From Neoceratodus forsteri (Eukaryota > Chordata > Ceratodontiformes > Ceratodontidae): a DNA stretch of 64,000 nucleotides. The DNA lies in contig CM057450.1 of assembly GCA_016271365.2 (NCBI GenBank), forward strand, positions 1,800,176,967 through 1,800,240,966. Direction: 5' to 3'. The position numbers and the translations under genes were made by a program. This document shows, piece after piece, positions 55,848 to 64,000 of the stretch; within the stretch, counting starts at the first letter, position 1; each line of letters begins with the position of its first letter. The notes under the pieces are model-generated. The model did no database searches. It had not been told where the DNA came from and saw nothing but the letters and a program-made list of their open reading frames with translations.

Positions 55848-56850
55848 TTACCCGGGGGCATTAAGTTTTTTGATTTGAACCTTAGTGAGCAGGGCAAATG
55901 CATCACAAGCATTGTTGAATGTGCGGGTAAAGTAGTCAAGGGCTACATCTATGGTGGGGGTGCGTCTGATCGGGGACCAATCACACTGGGTAAGATAGCT
56001 CTTTAGTGTAGTGAGGCCACCAGATAGAAAACAGCGTTGGATGAAACTGCAAGATTGGGGTAGTTGCTGCTGGCATGACCAGGTGAAGAGGATTGGGGAG
56101 TGATCACTTAGTGAGTCCGGGAGTACATTTAGGTTTGTGCTTCTATTGGGTTGATTGGTGAGTAGGAAGTTGATTACGGTGCTGGAGTCATTTCTGGGGT
56201 TAACCCTGGTTGGTTGGTTAACTAATTGGGTTAGGTCTAGCACTGTGAGGATGTCTTTTATAGCAGCGTTCGAGCTAGATAACCAATTCACATTAAAATC
56301 CCCCAAGATTATGTGCTCACTTTTGGGTGGGAAGCTGGAGATACAGTCGGTTAAGGATTGACAAGCTGGGGCTTGGTTACGTGGTGGGATGTACACCACT
56401 GTAATGGTCACAGAGGCTCTGGTAGGGTCTGGTGTGAACTTTAGCATCAGAGCCTGTGCCCCATGGGTCAGTGAGGGAGTTGGCAGGCTTTGGCATAGCA
56501 GTGAGTTTCGAATGTAAAAGGCACACCCCCCCTTCCCAATTGCTAGATCTATCGGCTCTATACACGGTAAGGCCAGGGAGTGCAACGGAGGAGTCTGGGA
56601 CCTTCTTTGACAGTCAGGTCTCAGTGAGGGCTAGCACATCTGGTTGATGTTGCTGAACCCAGCATTGTAGCTGTGCTAGTTTTTTGGGTAAGCTGCAGGT
56701 ATTCCTTGTGGCTATACTTAGCCCTTTGTGTGGGGCATCAGGACTGACTGAGATGGGGCCTGGGTTAGGGTGAATATTACCTGACATAAGGAGTAGGAGT
56801 GTGAAGAGTCTGAGGATGGCCAGTATTCTCTGTTTGCAGATGTTGGTATG
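55848..56850 (-). pseudogene. L2 LINE ORF2 N-terminus: 2A-like motif and endonuclease
   Basis: Near 56820-56760 the - strand reads LAILRLFTLLLLMSG, then GNIHPNPGPIS. This is a leucine-rich stretch ending in an NPGP motif like the 2A ribosome-skipping peptides, here with the canonical upstream Asp and Glu replaced. About 35 codons later QPDVLALTET begins the endonuclease; its usual Trp codon is TGA, an inactivating stop. The frame 56585-55848 continues GGCAFYIRNSL, IILGDFNVNW (catalytic GDFN.NW) and PDSLSDHSPILFTW (SDH). Apart from the early stop and later frame breaks the domain is well kept. Confidence 0.85.
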
Positions 56851-57460
56851 TTACTTTTTAACAGAAGTACCACCTGCGCAGGGGATGGCCAGGGAGACAA
56901 GGGTGGGGTAGGAGAGGAATGCAGTGGGACATGGGATGTGGTATTGCGAGGGGGAAGGTGGATGATGAGAGGGAGGGGGTGAGGTGGAGTTATCGTGACA
57001 GGTTGGGTGGGTGGAGGCCAGTGTGGCGTCACAGAGGCATGGGTGTAGACAGGCATACTCACTGTACACATTTGTGTACAGTTTTGCTGCATGCCTATCA
57101 CAAACCATATGCCTTTCTGTTAACAATTTCATTCTAATCTGTAATATTTGGGTTGGTGTAGGCCACTGAGGAGTGTCTCTGTTTAAACTTCTGTTGTTTA
57201 GGAGACAGTGTATAACCTCTTTAGAGATTAGAGGAATCATTTGACAACAATCTGACTTGTCTGGAAGGGGGTGCCATTTGGAAAGGTTGTGTACATTTTT
57301 TAATGGGGGGGGGTGTAACTGTTGGAGATGGTGTACAAAATGGAAATTTCTGACTACACCCCTGCACAGAGGTGCCATAGGGGTAGGTTACGGGCGAGGG
57401 ACTGGGGTATCCCTGGAGGAGGAAGACAGAGGTAAAGAGTATGGCACGCATTTTAGTGCT
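56851..57460 (-). pseudogene. L2 LINE ORF1-like region
   Basis: Overlapping minus frames (57451-57221, 57378-56851) are proline-, serine- and histidine-rich, without a zinc knuckle or RRM that I can see. MRAILFTSVFLLQGYPSPSP at the start has a hydrophobic, signal-like end. Position between the 5' monomers and the 2A-like motif suggests ORF1, but the order of frames and lack of motifs leave function open. Confidence 0.4.
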
Positions 57461-57778
57461 GGTGCGCTGTTATTAGGGAAGATGTCGTGGTTGGAAGTTA
57501 GATGGGAATAGTCTCTGCAGCACAGAGGAGAGGCTATTAAGAGAGGAAGGAGAGAGAGAAGGAGCAGAAACCAAAGGACTTAGTATACAAATGTAAGGTA
57601 AGGGGAATCGGTAATTGGTAATGTACAGTGCTGCCTCAAGTGGTAAGTTGTTATAGGCTGCTAATGGTAAAGTGGGCTGATTGGTTCTGCTCCAACCTCT
57701 TTTCTATTGGCTCTTTTCCAGCCCTGTATAAGGGCATGTCGACCAAGGGTGGTGGGGAGCTAATGCGTAGCGTCAGCA

Positions 57779-58800
57779 GGGCAAACTTCAGCCTTAAATG
57801 CGCCACAGTCCTGAGGCTTACTGTGCCCGCACTCTCCGGTTCCCATAACTGGTGAATGTCTCCGGGGGGGGGTCTGCTCTGGCCCTCGCGATCTCCGCTG
57901 CAGACCCTCGCTGGGATGCTGTGTTTGGGCAGTGGGCTGTGGAGAAGCAGGTGAGAGATATTTAACCACTGATTTAGGGGAGGAGTTACCACAAACTGCA
58001 AGCTACAATCACTTTCTTTTTAAGGTTAATTTAACGTTGCTCTATCAGAAATCAGGTTGAGTCAGATCATTTAAAATTACAGTTGCACAGACAATAAAGC
58101 TAATAGATTCCTTAAGCACAGTTAATCTTTCAAAACAAAATAAAATTAAATAAAGCTAAATTAGTTCCCTTTAAGGGTCCTTGAAGCACACTTGCACAGG
58201 TATACAGGTGCAGCTAGTAGCGAGGGAATCTCTAGAAAAGAGAGTATATCCACTGCTGGGCCCACATAAATTTTCAAAGTAAAAGGATGCCAAAAGAAAT
58301 TTCAGCCTTAAATGCGCCACAGTCCTGAGGCTTACTGTGCCCGTGCTCTCCAGTTTCCATACCTGGTAAATGTCTCGGGGGGCGTCTGCTCTGGCTCTTG
58401 CTGGGATCCTGTGTTTGGGCAGTGGGCTGGTGAGGCGCTCGGGGGTGGGGGAAGGCGTCTGCTCTGGCCCTCGCGACCTCCGCTGCAGATCCTCACTGGG
58501 ATTCTGTGTGTTTGGGCAGTAGGCTGGTGAATTTCTCGGGCGCGTCTGCTCTCCGGCCTCGCGACCTCCATTGCAGACCCTACGCGGATCCCGTATTTGG
58601 GCAGTGGGCTGGTGAATGTCTCTGGGGGTGGGGAGGGCGTCACTCTGGCCCTCGCGACCTCCGCTGCAGACCCTCGCTCTGATCCTGTGTTTGGGCAGTG
58701 GACTGGTGAATGTCTCTGGGGGGTTGGGGAGGGCATCTACTCTGGCCCTCGTGACCTCCGCTGCAGACCCTCGCTGGGATCCTGTGTTTGGGCAGTGGGA
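57779..58800. repeat. Tandem ~95 bp units at the 5' end of the L2 (monomer-type promoter candidate)
   Basis: Units share CTCTGGCCCTCGCGACCTCCG, CTGCAGACCCTCGCTGGGAT, CTGTGTTTGGGCAGTGG and TGGTGAATGTCTC. They are found near 57870, 58390, 58463, 58550, 58640 and 58745. The leading block TTCAGCCTTAAATGCGCCACAGTCCTGAGG also occurs twice, at 57785 and 58300. The units are GC- and CpG-rich and lie exactly upstream of the L2 coding region on the - strand. That is the arrangement of monomeric 5' UTR promoters in some LINEs. Promoter role is inference. Confidence 0.65.
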
Positions 58801-58980
58801 AATATACTCCTTTATCCTCAGTTAAGACATTCTGCTACCCAGTCCTCTTAGCCCTCTCTTGCATCTTTATAGCAGGGAACATTGAATATAACACTGGTCC
58901 TGGAATACTTTTCCCTCACTCCTTTGCCATAACCCCTCCCCCTGTGGCTGCCCACTAAGGGCCTTAAGATAGCTCACTTA

Positions 58981-59060
58981 AATCTTTATTTATTTCATTA
59001 TGGCATTTTGGTAACTGGGTAAGCCCACTGAGACCAAATATCCCTTTTTCAGGGGCAACC
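58981..59060 (-). repeat. L2/SINE tail, minus strand
   Basis: The reverse complement reads GGGTTGCCCCTGAAAAAGGG, GTCTCAGTGGGCTTACCCAGTTACC and then AATGAAATAAATAAA, the shared tail. Confidence 0.65.
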
Positions 59061-59504
59061 CAGAATTAGTTATATACAGTAATTTCAGGCACATACCGTC
59101 AGTGAAATACATTACAACAGGTCACTGGTGATTGCACAGTTTGCGTACAGGTACATAGAAGTATCAGTGTCAAACAGTTTCACAGATAGAACCCTCTATA
59201 GAAGAAGTCTGATGCCTAAATTAGACACACTAATAGCTTGGGTATCACACTAGCAACCTGATATCCTAGGTATTACAGAAACATGGTTAAAGCCTGCTAT
59301 CTTGACTATCTTTGTTCCCTGCCAGGCTATAGTCTACTTAAATGTGGCCATCCTGCCTCTAAAAAGGGTGGAGGTACCTTAATTCTATTATAAATACCAC
59401 CTGGATGTCTTCTTACCTACCCCCATTCCCTCTTGGAATGCTGTCGTTGAGTACTTTAGACATGGGAATGCCAAAAGCGTCGCCTGTTTTGTATATATCT
59501 ATAG

Positions 59505-59556
<52 letters not shown>

Positions 59557-59847
59557 CAGATAATCCAGTACAGGCTGTGCTCTGATATACGCATGCCTTG
59601 GTGTGCATTGTGAGGCATGTGACTGCGGGCCAAGTGCATCCTACTACCAAAGGCATACTTATAGCAGAATGACCACATGCCCTGTAGTGGATATGTCTTA
59701 TAAAATGTTCAGAAAATGGTAGAGAGCACTCACCCTTGCCAGAGACCATACTGTAGAAACGACTCTTAGACGCTTGTGGTGTTAGTCATTTTTTATTCCT
59801 CTTCAACAGGATGTGATGCAAAATAACAGGAGCAGTGTAATGCCATA
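59061..59847. other. Unclassified spacer with LINE endonuclease-like trace
   Basis: Near 59260-59290 the + strand reads ITETW after ATCCTAGG, as in LINE endonucleases (DIL.ITETWL). A (TG)n tract covers 59511-59552. Nothing more is supported. Confidence 0.35.
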
Positions 59848-59946
59848 AAAAACAGAGGTACACACCTGATTCTAGACTTACAACTCAAGTATTATGTAGT
59901 CCAGAAAGAGCTGTAAGTCTAGAATCAGGTGTGTTCCCTCTGTTTT
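59848..59946. mobile_element. Fold-back palindrome (MITE-like) 4
   Basis: Arms ACAGAGGTACACACCTGATT and AATCAGGTGTGTTCCCTCTGT, continued by CTAGACTTAC/GTAAGTCTAG, pair over about 38 bp each side of a short loop. No coding. Confidence 0.8.
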
Positions 59947-60458
59947 TATATCTACATCAACTTTTATTTTAATATACAGTTAAATATGTATAAGAACTTG
60001 AACTAGATAACTAAAACAATGTATGCAGTAGGCATGGACATAAATCCTGTGTGATAAATCTGAGCTACTATGTAATAAATTCAAAATTTTACATTTATAC
60101 ACATAGTGGACGCATTGTCACAGATTTATGCACATAGTAGATATGTCGCAATCACTCTGGAACTTTAGAATGTTCAGCCTCAGTACCAGTACTAACTTTA
60201 TTTAAATGCAAATAACTTAAAAACGAAAAAAGATAGCATAGTGCTGTGAGCATGAAAGTTGTTCAGCACAAAATTATCTACAAAATGAGTGGTATTTCAT
60301 TTATAGATACAGTATATATTTTTTTATAATTGGCAAAAAAGAGCAGAAAATGCTATTTTTGTTCACTTTTTTGACAGACATAAGCAAAAAAAAAAGATAA
60401 ACAATCAAAAGCAAATGTCCCTGCACTGACAGAAAGCATTCCCTATTGCATAAATGAA

Positions 60459-60615
60459 ATATACAATGGGGAGCTGTCAGATAAATGATTTATCTACACT
60501 TATGCTGTTTGACCTTGGAGATCTGACTTGTGGCTTACGCCACTCGTGAGGTTACCTGAGGTCAAACAGCACTTGTGTAGATAAATCATTTATCTGACAG
60601 CTCACCATTGTATAT
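60459..60615. mobile_element. Fold-back palindrome (MITE-like) 5
   Basis: Arms ATATACAATGGGGAGCTGTC and GACAGCTCACCATTGTATAT continue through AGATAAATGATTTATCTACA and GCTGTTTGACCT/AGGTCAAACAGC. About 65 bp per arm, with a central palindromic GTGGCTTACGCCAC. This is the longest and cleanest of the fold-backs. No coding. Confidence 0.85.
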
Positions 60616-60966
60616 CCCTTATATATTTAATTTATTTCAGCACTGAGGATACTCTGATAAAGAGACAGGATTGTCTTGAAACGTTACAGAGTGGAAACTT
60701 TTTGAAACTGAAATGCTGAATTTTGTGTGCAATATAAAGATATAGGAAAGCAATATATTGGAATTTTGAAAAGTACAGATACATGGATGGATTTGGAACG
60801 CTGATAGAATGTAAAATAACTTTTTAAATAACAATAAAGAAAGAATTCGTGAAGAATGTTTTGCGAGGTTGAGCCTTTTTTTTTTTTTTTAACAAGTGCA
60901 TAAGTGAACCAGGCCAAGACACCCCCTTTAATTTCTAGTGAAAGTTCTTAAGATAATATAAAAGAA

Positions 60967-61130
60967 TTAAAAAGGGAACTGAGGGAAGGCTTCACAAAAC
61001 AAGGAACCTTCTTCTGGCCACAGTTCGCCAAAGTAACTTTTTAGGGCAGCCAGGTAATCAGCTTTGTTGCCTTTACGGATGGTATAGCCTTGGGGAAGGT
61101 CGGCATGCCCGCATTCTCCAGAGATTTTTT
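60967..61130 (-). pseudogene. C-terminal piece of the unidentified protein, beyond a SINE
   Basis: On the - strand an open frame of about 50 codons runs from just beyond the SINE edge to a TAA at 60967-60969. It contains GHADLPQGYTIRKGNKADYL and SYFGELWPEEG. Composition and position fit the C-terminus of the protein encoded at 61580-64000, split by the SINE. No family is recognised for this piece on its own. The join across the SINE is inference. Confidence 0.45.
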
Positions 61131-61137
61131 TTGCAGT

Positions 61138-61567
61138 GTCAGTGGCTCAGTAGGTAGCACACTCGCCTCTGAGGCCGGAAGATCAGAGGGCTGTGGGTTC
61201 AGTTCCCACATCTGGCACTTGGGTTAATATCCCAGTACTGACACTGTAGTGCAGCATGAGAGGGGTGCTGCACTTCTGAGGTGCCGCCTTCGGATGAGAC
61301 GTTAAACCGAGGTCCCATCTGCCTGGATTGGTGTTAGTTCAGGTGGATGTTAAAGATCTCATGGCACTTATCGAAAAGAGTAGGGGAATTTCCCTGGTGT
61401 CCTGGCCAAATTTCCCTCATTCACTATAAATACCACCAACAGCTGAATCTGGTTCAAGGTTAGTTGGCATTCATCTGTATCCCCCTCCCCCGGGTCGTGC
61501 CTGAAAATAGGCAGGATTTGTCTAGTGCACTTACCCGGTCAACTAAAGCTAAAAAAAAAAAAAAAAG
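61138..61567 (+). repeat. tRNA-derived SINE, near full length
   Basis: The head GTGGCTCAGTAGGTAGCACAC and the GGTTCAGTTCCCAC box give A- and B-box-like pol III signals. A conserved central domain follows, with CGGATGAGACGTTAAACCGAGG and GATCTCATGGCACTTATCG. The tail GCCTGAAAATAGGC...TTACCCGGTCAAC ends in poly-A. A truncated copy lies at 38411. The central domain looks like one of the ancient SINE superfamily cores shared among fishes and other vertebrates; I cannot name which with certainty. It interrupts the unidentified coding region. Confidence 0.85.
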
Positions 61568-61579
61568 AGCTGAAGGATA

Positions 61580-63279
61580 TTTTGTCCATTAGTGACTGAA
61601 GGCTTCTACCTTTTTATCATCATCCAGATCGCGGATAAAGTACTGTCCAAGTTCCTGACCACATTGCTCTTCTCTTCATAGACCTCTTTCGCTTTCTGAA
61701 ATTGTGAGGGTGTTTTGGCTATACTCATGAATGCCTAAAGTTTTACAGTTTTAACTTTTTCACTACCACTCTGTTGTGCTGTGGTTAAGGCTGCAATGCC
61801 CTTTTCATTGGTTTCAGTGAAGTCTTTTGGTGTGGCCTTTTGACCAGTAGAAATATTCAGAAGATCACTGGTATCACAGATGAATGGATTGTTCATTCTG
61901 CCAGTGACCACATTCATCAGTATTTTAATTGCTGTACTGTTCTTCTGTTCTGTATACTCAGTCTCCATGGTGTTTGTGATCGTCGGTGCCGTGAAGGTGA
62001 GCCATCACCTTTGTTTGTTCAGAGATTGCTGTCAGTGCTGGTAATGAATGCAGGCATTTCTTCATAGTGGCAGGCTGATGAGTTATGCCCCGGAAAAGCT
62101 GGGTCTTGGCAACTTTATTATATGTCTGCTCAAGGGCCGTATCGGTCCACACAACATTAAACTTACCAACTGTTCAGAGCATGGTGAATTTGCCAAGTCT
62201 GAACACTTCAGTGATGTCTGGTGCTGTGGTTGGCAGGTCTTTCATAGCGGACAGGTAATGGGGAATGCAGGAAACATATTTGTGATGACCAGCAGCCACA
62301 AGATATGGAAGCGTTTTCTCAACTTCAGCTACATGCTGCTCTGAGTGTCTAGCTTGCTCAGCACAGATATAGTGATTCAGGATCTGAATCATGTACATAA
62401 GCCACAGTCTTGTTGTTGGGGATTTGCACTTTGCCTCGTGGAACTTGTTCATTAATGTGTCTACTTCTTCCAGTAACCTAGTTGTTTGGACAAATGAATC
62501 ATTTGCAATTTGTGCATCCTTGGCATTCATAGCATCTCTGACTTTGAATACTTTCTGAGAGCAATGCCATACACTCCATGTCTTTGTCATATTCACCAGT
62601 GAGCCAACTTTCAAATGCATTCCAGTGTGGCTCATACATGGCAGCATGAACTAGTCTATGGGCTCTCAGCATAGCATAATAGTCTTTGCCTGACATGATT
62701 TTTATGGCAGTTCCACAGAGGCAAACATCGGCTTCCACAAGGAGATCCTCTATTTCAGTTTCTTTCATTAAATACCCAATTGCCCCCTTGAAATTCAGTG
62801 CAATGTGGAAGTCACCCATATGAAGGATGACTTAGCCATACTTCTCTTGCTTCTTTTTCTGAAGGCCAAGAGCAATCTCATAGAATGCTTCGTTACAGGT
62901 AATTATGCACAATTCCTGCCCAATTTTTTGACTGACCTTCATACAATACTGAACTTGATGCTTCAACCACATCATGGTTTACAGGAGGTTCTGGAAAGAA
63001 AGGCCTGCACCCAATCACAGTCTCCTGTACTTCCTGTTGGGTAACTAATTCATGAAAGGAGGACCATGTAACAGGTTTTGATTGTTCTATGACATCTAAA
63101 TAAAGTGTGGGACCCATATTCACTAAATGCCAAAGCCAGTCTACAGGATGAAGTGGTTCCCTGGTCTGCTGTGGTGCTATTGCCATGCCAGCAAGTGAAC
63201 AACTCTTCTGGTGGTCTTTGAGGGTGAGATTGCTTTTCCCTGCTTGAAATTGTTGAAGATACAGTATGTGTGAGGAAGC
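61580..63279 (-). pseudogene. Unidentified large protein, middle and C-terminal segments (frameshifted)
   Basis: Segments in order on the - strand. 63186-62893: VTWSSFHELVTQQEVQETV and CRPFFPEPPVNHD. 62891-62499: ALGLQKKKQEKYG, a stop, then LHMGDFHIALNF, DLLVEADVCLCGTAIKI and HRLVHAAMYEPHWNAFESWL. 62545-62174: CKSPTTRLWLMYMIQILNHY and YVSCIPHYLSAMKDLPTTAP. 62152-61958: MWTDTALEQTYNKVAKTQLF and RGITHQPATM. 61968-61735: MNNPFICDTSDLLNISTGQK. A last frame runs to about 61615. At least four frameshifts and one stop separate them. As remembered, the order (LHMGDFH, LWL.Y, a scattered helix, D.ALEQT.N..AKT, GIT) matches large uncharacterised proteins seen in many copies in corals, fishes and amphibians. 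Function unknown. Confidence 0.6.
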
Positions 63280-64000
63280 TCATGTTTTTTTAACTAGGGA
63301 CACCCTAACAGCTATTGACTGTTGATCCTCATTCTTATCAGCATACTGATATATAGTGTGCACTGTTCCGTGCATAGTTTTACCATCTTTTGTACTCTCA
63401 TGGAAGTCTAGGTTGTCAGTTGCACACTGTGTGAATGGACATGACTTCAGATTCATGAGTATGAAAACCGCGTCTGGAGCTTCCTGCTCATCAGCAGCTG
63501 CTGCCATGGTAGCAATATAACATTGGGCATCTTGGTAGCTAATGGTATTCCCAAATCTATTTAGTATGGTTGTGGTTTCCTTGCTCCGGGTGACCTTTAG
63601 TATGTGTAGGACAGTACCAACATGTTTTGGTGTTGAAACACAAGCAATGGTTGTGCATATGTTTTGTCCTAAATTCAGTACCCACTCCTGTTTTGGGTTT
63701 AGCTGAACTCTCCCATCATTGCCTGCTTCCGGAGTAGCATTGGTAAGCATCCAGGCCACATGATTGTAGAGAGTAGTACCCATACATTTTGAAGCTGCTT
63801 CATAAGCCACAGCCAGGTTCGTTTCACATGCGTCTTGGTCTTGTAATGTGCACTCTTTAGCTGATGTAATCCTTTGATGTTTTTCTGTGCTAAACTCTTT
63901 CACTTCAGACCTTATTAATTTTGCTGCATTGTAACTGAACGTATTTGCATCCATTTGAGCCTGAGTATTATCAGGTTTGTCTTCACATTCTTCTGTATAT
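63280..64000 (-). CDS. Unidentified large protein, N-terminal segment, open to the window edge
   Basis: An uninterrupted - strand frame runs from the window edge (no stop upstream of the Met at 63954) to a TAG-type stop at 63280, about 240 codons. It includes a helical, charged start (KLIRSEVKEFSTEKHQRITS), KQEWVLNLGQNICTTIACVS and HILKVTRSKETTTILNRFGN. Near the end comes ATDNLDFHESTKDGKTMHGT, then HTIYQYADKNEDQQSI. The D-N-x-D-x-(9)-H-G-T pattern is the most conserved block of the uncharacterised family I recall. A poly-A run at the stop suggests a single frameshift into the next segment (KHELPHTYCIF). Start lies outside the window. No signal peptide, membrane segment or zinc knuckle seen. 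A DDE-like nuclease role is possible but unproven. Confidence 0.55.
   Translation of the reverse strand, partial: YTEECEDKPDNTQAQMDANTFSYNAAKLIRSEVKEFSTEKHQRITSAKECTLQDQDACETNLAVAYEAASKCMGTTLYNHVAWMLTNATPEAGNDGRVQLNPKQEWVLNLGQNICTTIACVSTPKHVGTVLHILKVTRSKETTTILNRFGNTISYQDAQCYIATMAAAADEQEAPDAVFILMNLKSCPFTQCATDNLDFHESTKDGKTMHGTVHTIYQYADKNEDQQSIAVRVSLVKKT

Noticed and set aside
61138..61215. A possible tRNA gene (A-box and B-box-like sequence).
   Set aside because: It continues into a SINE central domain and tail and has a truncated sister at 38411. It does not fold as a complete tRNA with an acceptor stem that I can see.

Overview
The window looks like intergenic or intronic DNA from a vertebrate with a large, transposon-rich genome. 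The mix is CR1 and L2 LINEs, a Tx1/L1-type LINE, a DIRS tyrosine-recombinase retroelement, a Tigger/pogo DNA transposon, tRNA-derived SINEs and many fold-back elements. This fits an amphibian best (caecilian or salamander type), with lungfish-like genomes as an alternative. That assignment is inference from element content, not from a diagnostic gene. There are no bacterial-style operons. Almost every long open frame is a piece of a mobile element or a chance frame across a repeat.

Layout. 1-7.2 kb: a decayed Tx1/L1-type LINE on the + strand, split by three later insertions (a ~1.05 kb dispersed repeat, a ~2 kb inverted-repeat array element and a SINE), ending in a ~61 bp minisatellite. 8.65-9.9 kb: a second copy of the ~1.05 kb repeat, itself hit by a CR1 3' end. 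10.5-12.2 kb: CR1 on the - strand. 12.2-13.5 kb: a second copy of the inverted-repeat array element. 14-19.4 kb: unclassified spacer with a duplicated segment, two fold-back palindromes and a minisatellite. 19.5-20.1 kb: a CpG-rich stretch and a plausible first coding exon (44 codons, then a splice donor), the only candidate host gene seen. 21.5-27.6 kb: a DIRS element on the - strand. 27.6-31.7 kb: a near full-length CR1 on the + strand. 31.7-40 kb: small tandem and inverted repeats, two L2 3' fragments, a CAGGG-ended MITE and a SINE. 41.1-44.5 kb: a three-level nest, Tigger inside an L3/CR1-like LINE inside another CR1. 47.1-48.3 kb: an L2-like fragment. 49.1-52.0 kb: a CR1 on the - strand, inverted relative to the 28-31.7 kb copy. 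53.3-58.8 kb: a near full-length L2 on the - strand with tandem 5' monomers, a 2A-like NPGP motif and a MITE with a target duplication. 59-60.6 kb: two more fold-backs.

The most unusual region is the right end (about 60.97-64 kb, - strand). It encodes long segments of a multi-part protein that matches no standard transposase, reverse transcriptase or housekeeping gene I can name. As remembered, its motif order resembles a widespread but uncharacterised family of large animal proteins that behaves like a repeat. Here it is frameshifted and split by a SINE, and its N-terminal part runs open off the window edge. It could be an undescribed mobile element or a decayed gene.

Limits: element families were named by motif recognition and memory, without database searches. 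Edges of repeats are approximate unless a target duplication or terminal repeat is cited.
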